Positions 60,208 through 64,000 of a stretch of DNA of 64,000 nucleotides are shown piece after piece (position 1 is the stretch's first letter; each line of letters begins with the position of its first letter). Position numbers and translations under genes: made by a program. The stretch comes from Streptomyces sulphureus DSM 40104 (GTDB taxonomy: Bacteria > Actinomycetota > Actinomycetes > Streptomycetales > Streptomycetaceae): the NCBI RefSeq assembly GCF_000381025.1, contig NZ_KB905814.1:434001-498000 (forward strand), written 5' to 3'. The notes under the pieces are model-generated. The model was not told the origin of the DNA. It worked only from the letters and a program-made list of their open reading frames with translations, and ran no database searches.

Positions 60208-61373
60208 TAGACCGGAGTCTCGGCGAAGTTCAGCTCCTTGCACCGCTCCAGCAGCATCGACAGTGCGATCCTCGCCTCCATGCGGCCGAGCGGGGCACCG
60301 ATGCAGAAGTGGATGCCGTGCCCGAAAGAGAGGTGCGGGTTCGGAGTCCTGGTGATGTCGAACCTCTCCGGTTCGGAGAACTGGCGCTCGTCGTGGTTGG
60401 CCGACAGCACCCAGCTCGCCACCATCGTGTCGGCCGGGACGTCGACGCCGCCGAGCGAGGTCGCACGGCTGGTGAGGCGGTACATCAGCGGCGCCGGCGG
60501 ACTGTAGCGCAGTACCTCCTCCACGGCGCCCGGCACCGCGTCGGGGTCGCTGCGCACCGCCGCGAGGGCCGCGGGGTCGGCGTCGAGGCACAGCAGGCTG
60601 TTCCCCAGCAGCAGCGTCGTGCTGATGTGCCCGGCGAGCAGCAGCATGAGGGCGATGGTGAACACCTCTGTCTCGCTGAGGCGTTCGCCGTCGACCTCGG
60701 CCGCCACCAGCCGGCTCAGCACGTCGTCCGACGGGTGGCGCCGGCGGTGCGCCGCGTGGTCGAGGATGTAGGACTCCATCTCCAGCAAAAGTGCGTCCAT
60801 GGTCGCGGGCACCTGGAGCCGGGACGAGTCGACGGCCCCCGCATCGTGGTTGGCCGAGACCAGGGCGTCGGCCCAGGCGCGGAACCTGGCGTGGTCGGAC
60901 GCGGGGACGCCCAGCAGCCGGGCGATGACGGTGACCGGCAGCGGGTTGAACATGGAGCTCACCATCTCGACCTCGTCGCGGCCCTCCATCGCGTCGAGGA
61001 GGTCCGCCGTGATCTGGACGACGGCGCCTTCGAGTTCGAGCACGGCACGCGGACTCAACGCCTGTGAGACCAGTTTGCGCAGCTTGTGGTGCCGGGGCGG
61101 GTCGGTGACGCTCAGGTGCCCTTCCAGCAGGTTCGGCACCGGGCGCTGCCCCGGCGGGGTCTCCTGGGGCGGGACCAGCCTGGCGAAGTCGGACGAGAAA
61201 GTCTCCGGATCACGCAGCATCTGCTGCGTCTCGGCGAAACCGAATACCTCGCAGCTTCCGCTCTCCTCGTCCCACCGCACTGGGTTCTTCCGGCGGTTTT
61301 CGGCCAACCAGTCCCGTAAAACCCTGCCTCCTTCGGCCGTACTCGAAGGAGGCGCAGTCTGGGGCTCGTACAT
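60147..61373 (-). CDS. Cytochrome P450
   Basis: 408 aa soluble bacterial P450. I-helix AGHISTT (247-253), ExxR in EEVLRY (285-290) and heme loop FGHGIHFCIGA with Cys357 as the iron ligand. It needs ferredoxin partners not present here. Probably a tailoring hydroxylase of the NRPS-PKS product. Leu19 is a TTA codon (61319-61317), implying bldA control. Start ATG 61373; an in-frame start at 61421 lacks conservation. Its 3' end overlaps the YqcI/YcgG gene. Confidence 0.92.
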   Translation of the reverse strand: MYEPQTAPPSSTAEGGRVLRDWLAENRRKNPVRWDEESGSCEVFGFAETQQMLRDPETFSSDFARLVPPQETPPGQRPVPNLLEGHLSVTDPPRHHKLRKLVSQALSPRAVLELEGAVVQITADLLDAMEGRDEVEMVSSMFNPLPVTVIARLLGVPASDHARFRAWADALVSANHDAGAVDSSRLQVPATMDALLLEMESYILDHAAHRRRHPSDDVLSRLVAAEVDGERLSETEVFTIALMLLLAGHISTTLLLGNSLLCLDADPAALAAVRSDPDAVPGAVEEVLRYSPPAPLMYRLTSRATSLGGVDVPADTMVASWVLSANHDERQFSEPERFDITRTPNPHLSFGHGIHFCIGAPLGRMEARIALSMLLERCKELNFAETPVYYDSPTIFGVRRLVLDSPVG

Positions 61374-61498
61374 TCTCGATATTCCTTTCCTCCGGTCACG
61401 GTCCCGTCGGCGACTGATCATTCGCAGTCGCGGAACGTCAGCCTACCCGAGCCCCATGTGCTCAACTCATGGTTGTGCTCGGTCTTTCCAACCCTGGT

Positions 61499-61528
61499 TT
61501 GACGACGCTGGTCAGAACCGCTTGCTAG
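61499..61528 (+). promoter_or_regulatory. Possible promoter for the alpha-helical/cupin gene
   Basis: TTGACG (61499-61504) resembles a -35 hexamer. A weak -10-like TTGCTA or TGCTAG follows after 17-18 nt. It lies about 65 nt before the ATG at 61591, in the divergent region with the P450 gene. Confidence 0.3.
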
Positions 61529-61590
61529 CTTCCCTCAAGCTTCAGATGGTCGGGGAAGTACACCGCAGACGCCCGAGGAAAGGGAAATTC

Positions 61591-62994
61591 ATGCCCCCTG
61601 TGTCGCGCATAAAAAGCACCGTGGACGACCCCAACGGGATAGTGCGGCGATACGCGGCGAACTCTCCTCTCCGGAGCGCCACGGCCGAGGAGTTGGTCAA
61701 CGACGACAATCCCTTCCGCCGCCCCGTCCGCCCGCACGACCTCGGGTTCCTGGACTACGGGAAGCCGCTCACCGCGGAGCTCGTCCTCCGGCTCAGCTCC
61801 CTGCTCGGCCACCGGATGCTCCGCACCGTCCACGACACCGACCTGCTGTTCCTGCCGAGCGGCGGCGAGGGCCACCCGAGCCGGGAGGACGCCGACGCCT
61901 TCCGCTCGACGGAGAACCGCCTCAACGGGCAGCAGGCGGCAGGGGTGTTGGAGCACCACCTCTTCGACTGGCTGGCTGACGAGCACACTCCGCTCGACGG
62001 CCCGCTCACCGGGCTCGTCGCCCACGTGCAGGCGGTGCTGGAGGAGCGGCGCGCAGCCCCGAGCCGGGCGCTCGATGTCGCCCGCTCGTGCCGGCATCGC
62101 AAGCAGGCGGCGACGTTCGCCCTCGTCCAGCTGACCGCGGACCGGCCCGCCGCCCAGAGCGCCGTCGCACGGACCCTGCTCGGCGACTACGACACCGCGC
62201 ACCCCGCCCTGCGCGGCCTGCTGCTGGAGGACTACACGGATCGGGCCGCGCGGGCCGCCGACTACCGGCGGCTCCTCACCGACGTGGACCTCTCCGCGGA
62301 GCCGTACGCCTACTGGCAGTTTCTGCTCTCGTCCTCCTTCGCCGGCGCCAACCACCTGCACACGGTGGCGCACGACCACGGCCGCCTGTCGGAGTTCCTC
62401 GGCGCCTGGGTGTACCGGCGCATCGAGGAGGCCGTCACAGCCGGCGGGTACGCCGAGATGGTCCGCGAGGCGTACGGCAACTCGGACCCGGCCTACTTCA
62501 CCGGCGCTCCCCCGGTCACGGGCGAGAGCCTGGCGGCGCTGACGCGGCAGCTCCTCGAGCCGCTGCTGCAGCGGTTCGGCTCGGAGGCATCGGTCTCCTT
62601 CCACCGCGGCTTCGAGGACGCGCGGCGACTGGCCGCGGTCGCGGACGGGGACCTGGCCGTCCAACTCGACTGGGCGGACCGGCTCGACGAGTACAAGGTC
62701 AAGGCCGAGAAGCTCGACGCCATGATCAAGGAGAACGCCCTCGAAGTGGACCTGGAGACCTTCGTCGAGTCCCACGAGGAGACCTCCACCACGCACGTGC
62801 ACGACGACCACAGGCTCGTCGTGGTCGAGGTCGGGCAGATGCACTTCTGGAACAACGTCGGCGAGATGATCCCCATGGACGAGGGCGACAAGCTGCTCAT
62901 CCCCGCCGAGCGGCTCCACGGCTCGATGGTCCGTTCCGGCACCTGCACCTACCACCAGCCGGTCATCACGGAGGACCTGCTCAGCCAGGTCTGA
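61591..62994 (+). CDS. Alpha-helical domain + C-terminal cupin, unidentified cluster enzyme
   Basis: 467 aa. Residues 60-390 are mostly helical with His/Glu-rich pieces that could bind metal: LEHHLFDWLADE (120-131), NHLHTVAHDH (254-263), SFHRGFEDARRLA (336-348). The C-terminal cupin spans about 395-460: THVHDDH (H402, H404), E413 and IPAERLHGS (H443), a plausible Fe/Zn site, then TCTYHQPV. A helical oxygenase-like domain joined to a cupin in about 470 residues recalls SznF of streptozotocin biosynthesis in architecture, but I cannot show sequence homology. Start ATG 61591 with GAGGAAAGGGA upstream. Monocistronic, before mbtH. Confidence 0.75.
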   Translation: MPPVSRIKSTVDDPNGIVRRYAANSPLRSATAEELVNDDNPFRRPVRPHDLGFLDYGKPLTAELVLRLSSLLGHRMLRTVHDTDLLFLPSGGEGHPSREDADAFRSTENRLNGQQAAGVLEHHLFDWLADEHTPLDGPLTGLVAHVQAVLEERRAAPSRALDVARSCRHRKQAATFALVQLTADRPAAQSAVARTLLGDYDTAHPALRGLLLEDYTDRAARAADYRRLLTDVDLSAEPYAYWQFLLSSSFAGANHLHTVAHDHGRLSEFLGAWVYRRIEEAVTAGGYAEMVREAYGNSDPAYFTGAPPVTGESLAALTRQLLEPLLQRFGSEASVSFHRGFEDARRLAAVADGDLAVQLDWADRLDEYKVKAEKLDAMIKENALEVDLETFVESHEETSTTHVHDDHRLVVVEVGQMHFWNNVGEMIPMDEGDKLLIPAERLHGSMVRSGTCTYHQPVITEDLLSQV

Positions 62995-63010
62995 CGGCCC
63001 CGTTCCGCAC

Positions 63011-63042
63011 GCCCCTCCCAGCCCTGCCCGGGCGGGAGGGGC
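63011..63042 (+). terminator. Strong hairpin between the cupin gene and mbtH
   Basis: GCCCCTCCC (63011-63019) pairs with GGGAGGGGC (63034-63042), and inside it GCCC (63021-63024) pairs with GGGC (63030-63033), a 13-bp stem with one bulge. It starts 17 nt after the cupin gene stop. It probably ends that transcript, or attenuates reading into mbtH. Confidence 0.6.
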
Positions 63043-63075
63043 ACCTCCCGCCCGGCACTTCGCGAAGGATCTCCG

Positions 63076-63306
63076 GTGACCAACGAGCAACGCGGCGGCC
63101 CCTTCCGGGTGGTCGTCAACCACGAAGAGCAGTACTCGCTGTGGCCGACAGACCGCGAGAACGCCCCGGGTTGGGGCGACGAGGGCACGGTCGGCGACCG
63201 GGAGACGTGCCTGCTGCGCATCGAGGAGATCTGGCGGGACATGCGGCCGGCCTCGCTGCGCGCCCGCATGGCACGGGAGGGTAAGGAAGGGGCGGCCGAC
63301 GAATGA
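63076..63306 (+). CDS. MbtH-like protein
   Basis: 76 aa. Family pattern fully visible: FRVVVNHEEQYSLWP, GW, CLLRIEEIWRDMRPASLR. MbtH-like proteins bind NRPS adenylation domains and are often needed for their solubility or activity, so this one probably serves the A domains of the minus-strand operon or of NRPS genes beyond the right edge. GTG start at 63076 with GAAGGA upstream. Its stop overlaps the next start as ATGA, so it is translationally coupled to the PKS gene. Confidence 0.93.
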   Translation: MTNEQRGGPFRVVVNHEEQYSLWPTDRENAPGWGDEGTVGDRETCLLRIEEIWRDMRPASLRARMAREGKEGAADE

Positions 63307-64000
63307 CCGACCACGACATCGCGGCCGGGGACCGGATCGCGGTCATCGGCTTCTCCGGACGGTTCCCCGGAGCCTCCTCGGAAGAGGGGTTCTGGGACCT
63401 GCTGCGCTCCGGAGGGGAAGCCCACACCGACCTCACCGACGAGCAGCTCCGCGCGGCCGGCGTGACCGAGGAGCTCCTGGCCGACCCGCACCTGGTGCGC
63501 CGCCGCCCCCTCCTGGACGGCGTGGAGCTGTTCGACGCCGCCTTCTTCGGCAACACCCCGCGCGAGGCCGAACTCACCGACCCGCAGCAGCGGTTGTTCC
63601 TGGAGTGCTCCTGGGAGGCGCTGGAGTCGGCGGCCCACGACTCCGCCCGCTTCGACGGCACCGTCGGCGTCTTCGGCGGCGGGGGGCCCACCTCGTACTG
63701 GCAGCGGCACCTCTCGGCCGACCCCGGCTACCTGCGCGAAGTCGGGGAGTTCCAGGCGCTGTTGGGGAACGAGAAGGACTTCACAGCACCGCGGGTCTCC
63801 TACCGCCTCGACCTGAGGGGCGCGAGCGTCACCGTGCAGACGGGCTGCTCGTCCTCGCTGGTGGCGGTGCACATGGCGGTTCAGAGCCTACTGAGCGGCG
63901 AATCGGACCTGGCGCTCGCCGGCGGCTCCACGGTCTACTTCCCCCAGCACGCCGGCTACCTGCACCACGAGGGCGGCGTGAACTCGCCGGACGGCCGCTG
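63303..64000 (+). CDS. Polyketide synthase, ketosynthase N-terminal part (truncated by the window end)
   Basis: 232 codons are visible. KS motifs: IAVIGFSGRFPGA, DPQQRLFLECSWEALE, and the active-site Cys182 in VQTGCSSSLVAVH; the frame continues open at the right edge (GGVNSPDGR). The catalytic His residues and any further domains lie outside. ATG 63303 overlaps the mbtH stop (ATGA). This shows that the cluster continues to the right with at least one more type I PKS or hybrid module. Confidence 0.92.
   Translation, partial: MTDHDIAAGDRIAVIGFSGRFPGASSEEGFWDLLRSGGEAHTDLTDEQLRAAGVTEELLADPHLVRRRPLLDGVELFDAAFFGNTPREAELTDPQQRLFLECSWEALESAAHDSARFDGTVGVFGGGGPTSYWQRHLSADPGYLREVGEFQALLGNEKDFTAPRVSYRLDLRGASVTVQTGCSSSLVAVHMAVQSLLSGESDLALAGGSTVYFPQHAGYLHHEGGVNSPDGR

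Noticed and set aside
36677..64000. Cluster as a siderophore pathway
   Set aside because: Apart from a tentative adenylation code, there is no ornithine N-oxygenase, siderophore transporter, reductase or iron-box in the visible part.
1..64000. CRISPR arrays, tRNA/rRNA genes, insertion sequences, attachment sites
   Set aside because: Looked for regular short repeats, cloverleaf-like genes and transposase motifs; none was convincing in this window.

Overview
The window is chromosomal DNA of a Streptomyces-like actinomycete. GC is very high, long non-coding frames lie opposite most genes, GTG starts are common, TTA codons are rare, and the order of conserved genes is the actinobacterial one. 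From position 1 to about 35.5 kb it follows, from memory, the Mycobacterium tuberculosis block whiB7 - uvrD2 - mycoredoxin - nudC - adnB - adnA - alkyltransferase-like gene - moeZ - DUF3152 - TetR - DUF3107 - ferritin-like protein - DEAD helicase. Streptomycete-specific genes are interspersed.

Left part (1-35.5 kb, conserved). 1-381 looks like the 5' leader of a whiB7/wblC gene that lies just outside the window. It is followed by uvrD2 (minus), a divergent mycoredoxin, and a minus-strand run adnA, adnB, M20 peptidase and nudC. Next come an alkyltransferase-like gene, a large membrane protein joining a kinase-like region to a flippase-like domain, a secreted tripeptidyl-aminopeptidase-like hydrolase, and moeZ. 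A three-gene glycan-type operon follows (PelF-like glycosyltransferase, membrane protein, epimerase). After it come DUF3152 with an alpha/beta hydrolase, a small acidic protein, TetR, DUF3107, a ferritin-like protein, a DEAD-box helicase, another hydrolase, MarC, a PHP phosphoesterase and a DUF6758 protein. Both the mycoredoxin gene and moeZ have an exact GGAAT-N18-GTT match to the sigma-R (thiol-oxidative stress) promoter.

Right part (about 35.6-64 kb, accessory). This is a hybrid NRPS-PKS biosynthetic gene cluster that runs off the right edge. A 14.3 kb minus-strand operon (55389 to 41124) encodes three megasynthases: C-A-PCP, then KS-AT-cMT-ACP, then C-A(degenerate)-acyl ligase-KR-(A-tail remnant)-PCP. 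Around it lie a free carrier protein, a free condensation domain, two SAM methyltransferases, a type II thioesterase, a NarL/LuxR response regulator, a cytochrome P450, a YqcI/YcgG-family protein, an alpha-helical/cupin protein, an MbtH-like protein and the start of another ketosynthase. The oddest gene is 57637-59151. It is a free-standing methyltransferase of the kind normally inserted in an adenylation domain, still flanked by remnants of the A-domain tail but with no A core.

Inferred working model: the assembly line builds an acyl-peptide-polyketide. The MbtH protein supports adenylation and the type II thioesterase edits. The P450, YqcI/YcgG and cupin proteins act as oxidative tailoring or precursor enzymes. 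TTA codons in the P450, YqcI/YcgG and free C-domain genes would tie expression to bldA. The product cannot be named from this sequence, and the missing right-hand part of the cluster is essential.
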